A DNA stretch of 64,000 nucleotides from Mycolicibacterium komossense (GCF_025822605.1 NZ_JACKTY010000012.1:374635-438634), one strand, 5' to 3'; positions 1 through 9,160 are shown, numbered from the stretch's first letter. Numbers and translations are program-made. Notes: generated by a model from the sequence alone, not told the origin.

Positions 1-714
1 CCTCGAAATGGGCCGCACCGGGCATGTGCAACCCGGACGACGAGTCGCCCTGTGTCAAAGGCCGACCCAGCCAGGAACAGGTTCAGACTGATCGCCGCAC
101 CCCCGGCGCAGCGCCAGCATGATGCGCTGACGGCGATGGGCCGCAACACCCTGTGCTCGGGTGAGTTGGGTAGCTACCACGGTCTGCCGGTCACCATCGT
201 GGTGTCCACCGCCCTCACAGAACTCGAACCCGGGGCTGGACTCGCGGTCACCTCGGGTGGGACCCGGATGCCGATGACCGACGTCGTCCGGCTGGCCTCC
301 CACGCGTTTCATTACCTGGTGATCTTCGACCAGATGGGCCGCGTACTGGACCTGGGTCGCAGCAAGCGGATCGCCTCGGCCGATCAGCGGATCGTCCTGC
401 ACGCCAAAGACCGCGGCTGCACATTCCCCGGCTGCACCGTCCCCGGGTTTCTCACCGAAGTCCACCACGCCGAATGCGACTGGGCTGATGACGGCCACAC
501 CAACATCAACGATTTGACCCTGGCCTGCGGCCCCCACAACCGCCTCGTCACACCCGGCGGCTGGCGGACCCGTAAACGCAAAGACGGCCGCACCGAATGG
601 ATCCCACCACCACAGCTGGACACCGGCCACGGCCGCATCAACAAACACCACCACCCAGAAGAGCTCCTGCGCCGGGACGATGACCCACGCGATGAGGGCG
701 ATGAGCCGGAGTAG
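1..714 (+). pseudogene. 13E12-repeat-family HNH protein, 5' cut by window edge and frameshifted
   Basis: This is the C-terminal part of a mycobacterial 13E12 (DUF222 plus HNH) protein. The HNH region is clear: a Cys pair in CTFPGC, then EVHHAECDW, then [12 protein letters not shown]. The last ~200 residues read well in frame 1, but the first ~30 family-like residues ([14 protein letters not shown]...) lie in frame 3, from base 3 to about base 104. The two parts join at a run of five C (100-104); removing one C restores a family-like [13 protein letters not shown]. The copy is therefore probably a pseudogene with a +1 slip, unless the base is a sequencing error. Members are multicopy in mycobacteria; their role is poorly known. 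Confidence 0.75.
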
Positions 715-825
715 TTCGTGGGCCGGCGTGGTGGCCGACCCTCCACCGGAGAAGACTGCTGACAAGCGTTACGTGCGCTACGTGTCCTTGCGATGAGTTC
801 TCGCTGGATCCATAGTCTCTTGTGC

Positions 826-1440
826 ATGACCAGAACCAACCTGTCGATGTCGATATCCGCGGACGGCTACGTGGCCGGCCCCGAACAGAGCGCGGACAAC
901 CCGCTCGGTATCGGCGGCGAAAAATTACATGCCTGGCACCTCGGACCGGAGAAGGACCATCCGGTGAACCGGCAGGTCGTCGGGGAGATGATGGACGGTA
1001 TGGGCGCGACCATCATGGGCCGCAACATGTTCGGACCGGTCCGGGGTGATTGGCAACAGTCGTCCTGGCGAGGATGGTGGGGCGACGAGCCGCCTTATCA
1101 CTGCCCGGTTTTCGTTCTCACCCACTACCGTAAAGACGCCATTGCGATGGCGGGCGGGACGACGTTCCACTTCGTCACCGAGGGCGTGGAAGCGGCATAC
1201 TCCCAAGCACTGGCGGCCGCCGACGGTCGGGACATCAGCATCGCCGGTGGAGCGTCATGCGCTCGGCAGGCCATCGCCGCCGGGCTGGTCGACGAGATCG
1301 ACCTTCAGGTCAGTGCTGTGCTTCTCGGCTCAGGGGAGCGGCTGTTCGACGGCTTCTCCGCCGGCGTGCCTCGGATGGAACTGGTCCGCGTGCTCGAAGC
1401 GCCCGGCGTGGCTCACTTGCGCTATCACGTACACCGATAG
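826..1440 (+). CDS. RibD C-terminal / dihydrofolate-reductase-fold oxidoreductase
   Basis: A protein of 204 residues with the RibD_C (bacterial bifunctional deaminase-reductase C-terminal) pattern. It opens with LSMSISADGYVAGPEQSADNPL, has MDGMGATIMGRNMFGP near residue 55, then FVLTHY, and DISIAGGASCARQAIAAGLVDEIDLQVSAVLLGSGERLF near the C-terminus. Stand-alone members are NADPH-dependent reductases of unknown substrate, often annotated as dihydrofolate reductase family. ATG 826 is preferred over ATG 793 because the family pattern begins there. It precedes a mycothiol-fold gene on the same strand. The physiological substrate cannot be read from the sequence. Confidence 0.8.
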   Translation: MTRTNLSMSISADGYVAGPEQSADNPLGIGGEKLHAWHLGPEKDHPVNRQVVGEMMDGMGATIMGRNMFGPVRGDWQQSSWRGWWGDEPPYHCPVFVLTHYRKDAIAMAGGTTFHFVTEGVEAAYSQALAAADGRDISIAGGASCARQAIAAGLVDEIDLQVSAVLLGSGERLFDGFSAGVPRMELVRVLEAPGVAHLRYHVHR

Positions 1441-1466
1441 CACCCGAGGTGGCTAGGGTCGAACGC

Positions 1467-2105
1467 GTGGGACCCCAGCCTCTCTTCAACGACCTCGAGA
1501 TCACCGACCGGCTCAGTATCGTCGCCGACGGCCAGACCTGGCTGACCGGCTATCTCGACGCGCTCGGCGATGACGGCTTCGACGGGCCGTCCTTGCTGCC
1601 GGACTGGAAGCGCAGACACGTCATCGCCCATATCGGCTACAACGCCAGGGGACTCGGGCGGCTGGTCGACTGGGCGACCACCGGGATCGAGACGCCGATG
1701 TACCCGTCGGCGCAGGCGCGTGCCACCGAGATCGACGAGGGGGCACAGGCTTCGCCCTGCGTCCTGCGCGAGTTCGTCGCCGCAAGCGCTGCAGAGCTGA
1801 CCGCGAAGTGGCGCGTACTGCCATGGGAGGCCTGGCAGGCGACCGTCCGGGTGGTCAGCGGCGCGGAGGTGCCGGCCAGCGCCACCCTGTGGATGCGAGC
1901 CAAGGAGGTGTGGATCCACACCGTCGACCTCGGCACCGGTGCGACGTTCGCCGAGTTTCCCCGGGCCGTGCTCAACCAACTGCTGACCGACATCCCGGAA
2001 ACTCCGCTAACCGGCCCGGCCGCCGGAGTGGTCCGCTGGGCGACCGGCCGGGGTGCCGATGAATTGGAGACTGCTCCCGATTTCGATCCGCCGGCCTGGA
2101 TGTAG
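1467..2105 (+). CDS. Maleylpyruvate isomerase family mycothiol-dependent protein (DinB-like fold)
   Basis: About 212 residues with the features of actinobacterial maleylpyruvate isomerase relatives: LLPDWKRRHVIAHIGYNARGLGRLVDWA (the conserved W..VIAH..N region with the metal-binding His), then PMYPS, LPWEAWQATVRVVSG and ASATLWMRAKEVWIHTVDLG (second His). Family members are metal enzymes using mycothiol as cofactor or thiol donor. GTG 1467 is chosen because AGGG lies 8 bases upstream; GTG 1449 is an in-frame alternative. It follows the RibD-like gene by 26 bases and may be co-transcribed with it. The substrate is unknown and no aromatic-ring pathway genes lie next to it. Confidence 0.75.
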   Translation: MGPQPLFNDLEITDRLSIVADGQTWLTGYLDALGDDGFDGPSLLPDWKRRHVIAHIGYNARGLGRLVDWATTGIETPMYPSAQARATEIDEGAQASPCVLREFVAASAAELTAKWRVLPWEAWQATVRVVSGAEVPASATLWMRAKEVWIHTVDLGTGATFAEFPRAVLNQLLTDIPETPLTGPAAGVVRWATGRGADELETAPDFDPPAWM

Positions 2106-2123
2106 ATGGCGATCGACCAGACG

Positions 2124-2618
2124 TCAGCTCACGATCGCGATACGGACAGTTCGTTGGCGGGCTCTGACCTGGTCCATGTCTGCGAAGTAAATTCGGCCGA
2201 ACTGACCAAGCTGCAGTTCACCGTCTATCAGCGGAACGGTGACTGAGCGTCCCAACAGCACGCTGCGCAAGTGTGCATCGGTGTTAAGGCTCTCCCAGGC
2301 GTTTTCGCCCCGTTCTGTCTGGGCGATGCGGATATGTTCAGGTCCGGGGTGGAGGTACTGCCCGTCGGTGGTGCAGGTCGGGAATATCTTGCTCAGCCCG
2401 TCCATCATGTCTTGCAGGATGAACTGCTCGCCCCAATAGTTGACGTCGTCGGACTGCTCCTGGATCAGCACGCTGCAGGTGGTGTGTTGCGAGTAGACGG
2501 TCATCAGGCCGTTGTCGAAACCGGACTTACCGGCTGCGTCCTGCGCATGCAAGGTCACGTCTTCGAACGTGGGCCGGCGATCGGATTGGATCGTGAATGA
2601 ATGATGAAAAGTGGTCAT
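2124..2618 (-). CDS. YjbQ/UPF0047 family protein, copy 1
   Basis: A 164-residue YjbQ-fold protein. The signature HTTCSVLIQEQSDDVNYW is present, followed by HPGPEHIRIAQTERGENAWESLNTDAHLRSVLLGRSVTVPL and LGQFGRIYFADMDQ. The conserved His and Cys around HTTCS and the NTDAHLRS His are those proposed for metal or phosphate binding in the family. E. coli YjbQ has weak thiamine-phosphate synthase activity, and the true role is open. It is the last gene of the polyol operon, 17 bases after its paralogue, with AAGGA ahead of the ATG. The two tandem copies share most motifs but differ in length and termini. Confidence 0.85.
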   Translation of the reverse strand: MTTFHHSFTIQSDRRPTFEDVTLHAQDAAGKSGFDNGLMTVYSQHTTCSVLIQEQSDDVNYWGEQFILQDMMDGLSKIFPTCTTDGQYLHPGPEHIRIAQTERGENAWESLNTDAHLRSVLLGRSVTVPLIDGELQLGQFGRIYFADMDQVRARQRTVRIAIVS

Positions 2619-2635
2619 GGTGTGTCCTTTGGTAA

Positions 2636-3133
2636 TTATTCGCCGAGAATCCGTACGGAGATCTGGCGATTCCGGCTACGGGTCTGGTCGAAGTCGATGA
2701 AGTAGATGTGCGCGAACTGACCGAGGTCGAGTTCTCCTGCGCTGATCGGCAGCGTCTCGCTCCTGCCGAGGAACGCCGACCGCAGATGGGCATCGGTATT
2801 GAGAGTCTCGTGCTTGTCTTCTCCGTGCAGTCTGGAGAATTCGGTGAGCTCTGGGCCGGGGTGTTTGTACTGGCCTTCGACCCGAGTGGTCGGGATGATT
2901 TTTTCGCAGACGTCCCAGAGGTCCTGCTGCAGGAATTCCAGCCCGTTGTAGGTGAGGTCGAATGACGCTTCCTGGATCATCACCGAACAGGTGGTGTGAT
3001 GGGTTGAAACCAGACAGATTCCCTCTGTCACTTGTGATTCCGCGACCACATCTTTTATCTCATCGGTCAGTTGATGGAAGGAAGGGCGTCTGCCGTGGGA
3101 GGTGGTGTGCAGCGTTCTGGCGTGGATGACCAT
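2636..3133 (-). CDS. YjbQ/UPF0047 family protein, copy 2
   Basis: A 165-residue paralogue of the next gene, with HTTCSVMIQEASFD, HPGPELTEFSRLHGEDKHETLNTDAHLRSAFLGRSETLPI and LGQFAHIYFIDFDQTRSRNRQI. Its ATG shares one base with the stop of the isomerase gene upstream (TGATG), indicating translational coupling to a sugar-phosphate enzyme. A TTG one codon earlier is possible but unnecessary. Being encoded between an isomerase and a second YjbQ suggests that the pair acts on a phosphorylated intermediate of this pathway, which is an inference from position only. Confidence 0.85.
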   Translation of the reverse strand: MVIHARTLHTTSHGRRPSFHQLTDEIKDVVAESQVTEGICLVSTHHTTCSVMIQEASFDLTYNGLEFLQQDLWDVCEKIIPTTRVEGQYKHPGPELTEFSRLHGEDKHETLNTDAHLRSAFLGRSETLPISAGELDLGQFAHIYFIDFDQTRSRNRQISVRILGE

Positions 3134-3846
3134 CAACGTCCTAACTTGGTTGGGGATGGGCGAAGTGCCCGTGCGTCGACGAAAGCTTCGAGCATGGTGG
3201 CTAATTGACCGATCGGATCGCCGACACCGACGATGCCGGAGGCGACACCCACTCCGTCGGCGCCGGCGGCAATGTACTGATGAACCTGGTCCGCTGTGGC
3301 TATTCCAGCGCCCTGTTCGACGAGCGTCTGTGAGGAAACCGCCTGTATTGCTTCCGTGCTCGCACGCATGAAATCCAGTCCGCCGGTTCGGCCGGAACCG
3401 ATCAGGGCGCTGGGCTCGGGATTGAGGATATCCGGTCGATAGACAGCGATGGCGCGGGCATCGTCGACGGTGTCGGCACAGGCAAAGGTGAGCAGATCGA
3501 GCTCATTGGCACGATCGATCGTCTGACGTATCTGCGCCAGGGGCACGGGCCGTTCCGCGTGGTTGATGACGACGCCATGTGCACCAGCGGCTTTCAGTCC
3601 TTCAGGCAGTACATCGGCGAGTCCGCGACCAGGTCGCAGAGTGTCCATGTAGGGCGCGAGAATGATCAACCTGTCGGTGCACTCGGCGATCCGCCGGATA
3701 TCGACATACGGTGTGATGAACAGGATGTCGATGTCGTACTCGGCAGCGGCACCGTCGGCCGCCCAGGCCAGTTCGACGACCGCATCACCGTAAAGATAGT
3801 TCTTTACCCCTATTTCAAAGAATGGCGTTCGGACAGCTGACTTCAC
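3133..3846 (-). CDS. Triosephosphate-isomerase-like sugar-phosphate isomerase
   Basis: A TIM barrel of about 237 residues resembling triosephosphate isomerases of tetritol pathways (the LerI/EryH type, L-erythrulose-1-phosphate isomerases) rather than central TpiA. Visible TIM elements are KNYLYG near the N-terminus, AAGAHGVVINHAERP (the catalytic-His-like segment), a loop ending in ILNPEPSALIGSG in place of the usual YEPVWAIGTG, and GADGVGVASGIVG at the phosphate site. The start GTG 3846 follows AGGAAG; the longer reading from 3888 has no such site. It sits between the DeoR regulator and the YjbQ pair. The substrate assignment is inferred from the neighbourhood. Confidence 0.75.
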   Translation of the reverse strand: MKSAVRTPFFEIGVKNYLYGDAVVELAWAADGAAAEYDIDILFITPYVDIRRIAECTDRLIILAPYMDTLRPGRGLADVLPEGLKAAGAHGVVINHAERPVPLAQIRQTIDRANELDLLTFACADTVDDARAIAVYRPDILNPEPSALIGSGRTGGLDFMRASTEAIQAVSSQTLVEQGAGIATADQVHQYIAAGADGVGVASGIVGVGDPIGQLATMLEAFVDARALRPSPTKLGR

Positions 3847-3941
3847 TGGAACTTCCTGGTGCTCATCGTGGGCATATCGTCTTTCCAATCGAGTTCGGAC
3901 ACCGGTTGGCGCGGCAGTGCACGGGGCAGTGCCGAAGGTGG

Positions 3942-4775
3942 TCAGTCTTCATTCACTACAGGGGATTTCGCCGAACTGCGGCTGGTCGAGGAGGCGATGA
4001 CCACCTCAATGCCACGCGCCGTCAGTTCAGCGACGAAATCTGGGTCGGCTCCCGCATCGGTGATCAGGGTGTCGATGTGCTTGGTGGCGCAGGCGCGCGC
4101 CAGCGCACGGTTTCCCAGCTTCGTCGAGTCCAGAACGACGGTCACTCTGTTGGCGCGCCGGGCAATCTCGGCGGCGATGGCAGCTTCTGATTCGTTATGA
4201 CATGTCAGTCCTGTGACGAGATCGAGCGCGTTGCCGCCCAGGATGGCCTCGTCGATCGAGATCTCGTCGAGGATCAGCGTGGCCAGCCGCCCGATGAGCT
4301 CATAGGACTGTGATCGCACGACGCCACCGACTACGACCAGTTGGAGGGTGGCGCGCACCGTCAGTTCATTGGCGATGTTGATGGCATTGGTGACGATGGT
4401 CAGGGCAGGACTGGTGGTGGCGCCGTGGAGATCAGCCCGCATGGCGAGGTGACGTGCCACTTCGGTCGTGGTCGTTCCGCCGGTGATCGCCACCACCGAA
4501 CCCATGGCCACCCGACTGCTGGCGGCTTCGGCGATCTGGACCTTCTGGGGCACATTGCGTTCTGCGTTGTAGCGCAGCGGCAGATCGTATGCGGTCGAGT
4601 TCGATACGGCGCCGCCTCTGGTGCGAGTGATCAGCTGTTGCTGCGCGAGACGATCCAGATCACGGCGGACGGTCGCCGCTGAGACACCGAGACGGACCGC
4701 GGCGTCTTCCACATCGATGAAACCGGCATCGGTGAGGATCTCGATGATCTGATTCCATCTCTCCCTGGCGTTCAA
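3942..4775 (-). CDS. DeoR-family transcriptional regulator
   Basis: A 277-residue DeoR regulator. An N-terminal winged helix (INARE..IIEILTDAGFIDVEDAAVRLGVSAATVRRDLDRL, then the wing RTRGGAV) is followed by a sugar-phosphate sensing domain with ITGGTTTTEVARHL, VTNAINIA, VVGGVVRSQSYELIGRLA and TVVLDSTKLG. Such proteins usually repress the operon that encodes them and are released by a phosphorylated sugar. It overlaps the upstream amidohydrolase by four bases (ATGA). A candidate operator cluster lies ahead of the operon at 11415-11475. Confidence 0.9.
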   Translation of the reverse strand: MNARERWNQIIEILTDAGFIDVEDAAVRLGVSAATVRRDLDRLAQQQLITRTRGGAVSNSTAYDLPLRYNAERNVPQKVQIAEAASSRVAMGSVVAITGGTTTTEVARHLAMRADLHGATTSPALTIVTNAINIANELTVRATLQLVVVGGVVRSQSYELIGRLATLILDEISIDEAILGGNALDLVTGLTCHNESEAAIAAEIARRANRVTVVLDSTKLGNRALARACATKHIDTLITDAGADPDFVAELTARGIEVVIASSTSRSSAKSPVVNED

Positions 4776-5860
4776 CGGCTTTCCCCTTCCTCCTGGGTCT
4801 GGATGGCTGGCTCTGCTGCCGTACTCGCCAGGCCGAAAAGGTGGGCGGCGTTGTCGTGGAACACACGCTGGATCTCGGTTCGGGACAGCCCCGCTGCGGT
4901 CGCGGCCCGGCGGAACGCGTCGATCTGTTCGTAGAGGAGCAGCGTGATCGTCTCGGCCGAGTCAGTTTCACGCATGGTGGGATCGTTCGGTGCGATGTGA
5001 TATTTGCCGCGTGGCACGACGTTGACGTACTGATCACCCTCGACTATTCGGTGCGCGCGCATGGTGAAGATCGGAAGATCGCTACCGAAGAGGATTCGGC
5101 TGGGGCCGACGGCGTCGATGAGCAGGCGCATCACGTCGGAGTTTGTGTTCGCGGTGATGTCGAACAGCAGATTCTGGGTCTGGGACATCGCGGCCATGCC
5201 ATCGCCCACGTCATGCAGGGTGTACGCCCGCCCGATGTGCGCGATGATCACGCGGGCGTTCGGATACCGTTCGTCGATTTCACGGAGTTGGGCGAGGTTG
5301 ACCGGGTCCCGTAACCGGCCTGGCCGCGGAATGTGGAGCATCGCGACCCAGCCGTTCGCATTCAGCACATCCAGGTGCGCGGGTGGCAGGAAATCGTAGA
5401 TCCGGATCTCGTCCTGCGGCAGGTATGCGGGCGCAAAGTTCAGATACGGCTTGCAGCCGTGATGTCCGCCCGAACGGATCGTCGTCTCGAACTCGCCGGC
5501 TGACATCGACGGTGTGGTCAGGGCGAGGGACGGGACGCCGTAAGCCGTAGCCGACTGCGTGACGTAGTTGTTGTTGGCTGCTGCATCGATGTTCGTTTCG
5601 ATACCGGGGAACACGACTGGGATAACCGACTTACCGTCGAGCACGGCGGCGTAGGTCGCTACGAGCTGTTCCACCGGATGGACCACGGCCACCGATGACG
5701 CCCAGGCCGCGGATCGACTCGGGGGAGCGGCGTCGGGTGGCAGCAGGTGGTCCGTCGTCCAGATGTGGGTGTGGCAGTCCACAATTCGCTCGGGCAGAAA
5801 GTCGTGAATCCGCTCGGCATAGAACTGCCGGTCGTAGTCGGTTAGTTCCAGGGGTGTCAT
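4772..5860 (-). CDS. Amidohydrolase_2-type metal-dependent hydrolase
   Basis: A 362-residue TIM-barrel hydrolase of the amidohydrolase 2 (LigW/ACMSD-like) group. Metal ligands are visible: IVDCHTHIW near residue 30 (HxH), VIIAHIGRAYTLHD (His) and ILFGSDLPIF (Asp). Relatives catalyse lactone hydrolysis or non-oxidative decarboxylation. In this operon, opening a sugar lactone or acting on an oxidised polyol product is plausible but unproven. The ATG overlaps the kinase stop (ATGA). Its presence is unusual for a tetritol pathway and hints that the substrate is not a simple tetritol. Confidence 0.8.
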   Translation of the reverse strand: MTPLELTDYDRQFYAERIHDFLPERIVDCHTHIWTTDHLLPPDAAPPSRSAAWASSVAVVHPVEQLVATYAAVLDGKSVIPVVFPGIETNIDAAANNNYVTQSATAYGVPSLALTTPSMSAGEFETTIRSGGHHGCKPYLNFAPAYLPQDEIRIYDFLPPAHLDVLNANGWVAMLHIPRPGRLRDPVNLAQLREIDERYPNARVIIAHIGRAYTLHDVGDGMAAMSQTQNLLFDITANTNSDVMRLLIDAVGPSRILFGSDLPIFTMRAHRIVEGDQYVNVVPRGKYHIAPNDPTMRETDSAETITLLLYEQIDAFRRAATAAGLSRTEIQRVFHDNAAHLFGLASTAAEPAIQTQEEGESR

Positions 5861-7380
5861 CGCACCGATCCTCTTGCGTCGTCGTAGAGGTGAATCACAG
5901 TGTCGGCCAGTCGGCAGTAGTCGGTGAACATGCTCTCGTAGCTGTCGCAATCGGCGGCGGGCGTCACCAGCCGTGCCGCGGGAACGACTGTGGCACAGGC
6001 ATGTTCGATGTCGGTCCACACGCGGGCGCTCGACCCAACTCCGGCCAGCATCGCGGCCCCCAGACATGCGCTGTGCGCGATGTTGAGCGCCTCGACGGGA
6101 CGTCCGAGTACGTCGGCGATGATCCGAGTCCACACCGCGCTGTTGGCGGCGCCGCCGAGCAGCCTTATCCGGGAGATGGTGGGGCCGAAGCTTTCGTAGG
6201 CCTCGAGCAGTCGCCGCAGCTCGAAACACACTCCCTCCATCACGGCCCGGTAAATCTCGCCTGCGCCGTGCCGGAGCTCGAGGCCGACCATGGTGCCCTT
6301 GGCCTGGTCGTTCCACGTGGGAACGCTGGTGCCGTCGAAGTGTGGAAAGAACCGTAGGCCTTGAGAACCCGGTGCGACCTCCGCGACCAACTGCTCGACA
6401 TCGGCATAGTCGTCCAGGCCGGCGCGGCCGCTGCACACGGTACGGGCCCAATCCAGACAGTTCCCTCCGTTGCGTAGCGATCCGAACTCGCCCCACACGT
6501 CCGGGGTCACGTGCGGGCCGAACCCGAAATTCTGGGCGGGATCGGGGATGGGAGTTGCGGTGATACCGAGAACAACCCAGGCGGTGCCGGTCGAGACCAG
6601 GACATCCCCCGATTCGACGACGCCTGCACCGAGCGCGGCACAGTACTGATCGTGACCGCCGGCAATGACTTCGACATCGGCGCCAAGGCCAAGAGCTGCC
6701 GCAGCGTCGGCTGTCAGTGTGCCGAGAATCGATCCGGGCCGGAGCAACTGCGGCATCCTGGCTTCTTCGATCCCGACGAAAGCCAGTATCTCGCTGTCCC
6801 AACTCCCGGCAAGTACGTTGGTGAGTTGGGTGATCCCGGCGGCGTTCATATCTGCGCAGCGCCGCCCGGTCAGGCGCAGGTTGATGAAGTCCGCGGTGCC
6901 GAGAAACGCCGATGCGCGGGTGAACAGCTCGGGCTCGTTCTCTCGCATGTCGAGCAACTGCACACAGTTGTAGGCGCCGAACACACGCCATCCTGTGCGT
7001 TGAAAGAACTCGGTGGCACCGAAGCGTTCCACGATACGGTCCACTTGAGCGGTGGCGCGTCTGTCCAGCCACGAGCGAGCCGGTGCTATCGGCACGTCAT
7101 CGCTGTCGATCGCCAGCAGCGATCCGCCCTGGGCTGAGATGCTCAGTGCACGTACCCGTCCGTTGTCATTGCCGGACAGGCACATTCGCACACTCTGCAC
7201 GACTGCCTGCCACCATTCGTCGGCGTCCTGTTCGACCACCAGCGCGGCAGGGCGCGATAAGGAGTAGCCGCAGTAACCTTCTCCCAGCACGTGGCCGTCG
7301 CTGCTGATCAGCATCGCCTTGGTGCCGGTTGTGCCGACATCGATGCCGAGAAGCAATGTTTCAGAATCTGTTTCGCTCAT
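5857..7380 (-). CDS. FGGY-family carbohydrate kinase
   Basis: A 507-residue FGGY kinase (xylulokinase/erythritol-kinase class). The N-terminal ATPase motif LLLGIDVGTTGTKAMLI is followed by ISAQGGSLLAID, SWLDRRA, VEVIAGGHDQYCAALGAG, LVSTGTAWVV, and the C-terminal FGGY region RIRLLGGAANSAVWTRIIADVLGRPV. It would phosphorylate the imported sugar or alcohol, or its keto form. The ATG at 7380 is chosen because it opens the kinase motif; the open frame upstream overlaps the ATPase gene and is a shadow. Rhizobial erythritol kinase EryA is also an FGGY enzyme. Confidence 0.9.
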   Translation of the reverse strand: MSETDSETLLLGIDVGTTGTKAMLISSDGHVLGEGYCGYSLSRPAALVVEQDADEWWQAVVQSVRMCLSGNDNGRVRALSISAQGGSLLAIDSDDVPIAPARSWLDRRATAQVDRIVERFGATEFFQRTGWRVFGAYNCVQLLDMRENEPELFTRASAFLGTADFINLRLTGRRCADMNAAGITQLTNVLAGSWDSEILAFVGIEEARMPQLLRPGSILGTLTADAAAALGLGADVEVIAGGHDQYCAALGAGVVESGDVLVSTGTAWVVLGITATPIPDPAQNFGFGPHVTPDVWGEFGSLRNGGNCLDWARTVCSGRAGLDDYADVEQLVAEVAPGSQGLRFFPHFDGTSVPTWNDQAKGTMVGLELRHGAGEIYRAVMEGVCFELRRLLEAYESFGPTISRIRLLGGAANSAVWTRIIADVLGRPVEALNIAHSACLGAAMLAGVGSSARVWTDIEHACATVVPAARLVTPAADCDSYESMFTDYCRLADTVIHLYDDARGSVR

Positions 7381-7388
7381 GGGTTGAC

Positions 7389-8150
7389 TCAATCCCCGAT
7401 GGAGGGCGACGGATTTCCGTTGATGATGAGGTCCATGAGTTGTGGGACGGTGAGTTTCTGGTGAGCCAGTTCTGCCACTTTGCGGCCGTGGCGAAGCACG
7501 ACGACACGGTCGGCTATCTCGGCCACATGCGGCAGGTCGTGGCTGATGATTCCGACCGCCAGGCCCCGAGAGCGGATCTGTTTGATCAGATCCAGGACTG
7601 CCTGTGATTCGCGCAGGCCGAGAGCTGCCGTCGGTTCGTCGAGCAGCATGATGTCTTTCGCCCAATACGCCGAGCGGGCGATGGCCACGCACTGTCGCTG
7701 GCCGCCGGACATGGAGCCGATCGGGATTCCCGACACACCAGGGAGGTTGATGTTGAGGGTGGCCACCTCGGCGCGTGCCCGCTGCGCCATCCGCCGGGAA
7801 TCGAGCACTCCCCACTTCGACAGCTCGCGGCCCAAGAACACGTTGGAGGTGACATCCAGATTCGGGGCCAGAGCCAGCTCCTGATAGACACCCTCGACGC
7901 CTTGCAGACGTGCGTCGAGTGGGCTGCTGAACTTGACCTCCGCTCCCTTGAGCATGAGCGTGCCCTCGTCGGGACGCGTTGCCCCGGTGAGCATCTTGAT
8001 CAGAGTCGACTTTCCTGCGCCGTTGTCCCCGATGATCGCGGTTATTTCGCCGCGCCGAAACTCGATGCTGATGTCTTCGCAGGCGACGATTGCGCCGAAC
8101 CGTTTGGTGAGACCGCGCGCCTCGTAGGCGATCTGACCGGTCTGGGTCAT
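7389..8150 (-). CDS. Sugar ABC transporter ATP-binding protein (single domain)
   Basis: A 253-residue ATPase of the carbohydrate CUT2 class. Walker A is GDNGAGKSTLIKML, the signature is GSMSGGQRQCVAIARS, and Walker B is IMLLDEPTAALG, followed by the switch His in GIISHDLPHV. Only one nucleotide-binding domain is present, unlike the fused two-domain RbsA, so it probably works as a homodimer. It overlaps the permease gene by four bases and precedes the kinase by eight. Confidence 0.95.
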   Translation of the reverse strand: MTQTGQIAYEARGLTKRFGAIVACEDISIEFRRGEITAIIGDNGAGKSTLIKMLTGATRPDEGTLMLKGAEVKFSSPLDARLQGVEGVYQELALAPNLDVTSNVFLGRELSKWGVLDSRRMAQRARAEVATLNINLPGVSGIPIGSMSGGQRQCVAIARSAYWAKDIMLLDEPTAALGLRESQAVLDLIKQIRSRGLAVGIISHDLPHVAEIADRVVVLRHGRKVAELAHQKLTVPQLMDLIINGNPSPSIGD

Positions 8151-9160
8151 CGCAACTCTCTTTTCGTCCTGACCTGATCGAACACCACCGCAACCAGTAG
8201 GACGGCGCCGAGGAACAGGTACTGGGCGGAAACCCCCAGATTGAGCAGCTGAATCCCGTTGTTGATCACGCCGATGAGCAGCACGCCGATCACGGTGCCG
8301 ATGATGGCGCCCCTGCCGCCGTTGAGGGCGGTGCCTCCGAGGATCACTGCGGCCAGGATGGACAACTCCAGCCCGGTGGCGGCATACGCGTCGCCGACCG
8401 TCGTGTTGCCGGCCAGGCAGACACCCGCCAGCGCCGAGACCGCGCCGCTGAGGACGTAGAGCTGGAATCGGCGCCGCGCCACGGGCACACCGGCCAGTCG
8501 CGCCATCCTGCCGTCAGGAGTGCCGCCGATGGCATACCAGTGCCGGCCGAGGACCGTTTTGCGCAGCACGACCCCGACCACCGCAAAGACCACCACCATG
8601 ATGATCAGTGAGATCGGGATCCCCGCCAGCCGGCCCTGTCCGATCATCCGGATGACCTGATCGTTGATCGGCATGGCGACCCCTGCGGTGATGAGGAATC
8701 CGATACCGCGGGAGAGGAACTGGGTCGCGACGGTGACGACGAATGGGTTGACCCCCACGTAGGAGATCACGTAGCCGTTCAGTGCGCCGATGGCGGCACC
8801 CGTGATGAGGGCGGCCAGCACCGCCACCCACCACGGCTGCCCCGCCGTGGTCACCACGGCAACCACTGTGCTCGAGAGCGCCATCACCGCGGCGATCGAC
8901 AGATCCAGGCCTCCGCTGATCAGCACTGCCGTGGTGATCGCCGCGACGATGCCGGTAAAGGACACGGCAGCACCGATATTGATCAGATTCTGGGGCCGCA
9001 GGAAGTACGGACTCAGGAATGACATCAACACCGCCAGCGCGATGAGGCCCGCTACCAGCCCGATGTACTGCACGGACAGGCCGCGGCGCATGCTGTCGAC
9101 GGTGAGCCGTCGCCTTGGCGCCGGGCCGACGTCGGTCGGGGTTGGGGTAGTGATGCTCAT
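8147..9160 (-). CDS. Sugar ABC transporter permease (RbsC/XylH type)
   Basis: A 337-residue integral membrane protein with about ten hydrophobic segments and the CUT2 permease signatures SGGLDLSIAAVMAL (near residue 80) and AVILGGTALNGGRGAIIGTVIGVL (near residue 275). It forms the channel for the substrate delivered by the adjacent lipoprotein. The ATG overlaps the stop of the binding-protein gene by one base (TGATG), and the stop overlaps the ATPase start, so the three importer genes are translationally coupled. Confidence 0.95.
   Translation of the reverse strand: MSITTPTPTDVGPAPRRRLTVDSMRRGLSVQYIGLVAGLIALAVLMSFLSPYFLRPQNLINIGAAVSFTGIVAAITTAVLISGGLDLSIAAVMALSSTVVAVVTTAGQPWWVAVLAALITGAAIGALNGYVISYVGVNPFVVTVATQFLSRGIGFLITAGVAMPINDQVIRMIGQGRLAGIPISLIIMVVVFAVVGVVLRKTVLGRHWYAIGGTPDGRMARLAGVPVARRRFQLYVLSGAVSALAGVCLAGNTTVGDAYAATGLELSILAAVILGGTALNGGRGAIIGTVIGVLLIGVINNGIQLLNLGVSAQYLFLGAVLLVAVVFDQVRTKRELR

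Noticed and set aside
55-765. Long minus-strand open frame opposite the HNH gene
   Set aside because: It is antisense to a recognisable HNH sequence and shows no domain. GC-rich codon usage commonly opens such frames.
5861-7072. Upstream extension of the amidohydrolase reading frame across the kinase gene
   Set aside because: The translation is a low-complexity Arg-rich shadow of the kinase, and the real start at 5860 overlaps the kinase stop as ATGA.
7381-8193. Long upstream extension of the FGGY kinase reading frame
   Set aside because: It lies wholly over the ABC ATPase gene in another frame and has Arg/His/Pro-rich shadow composition. The kinase motif begins at ATG 7380.
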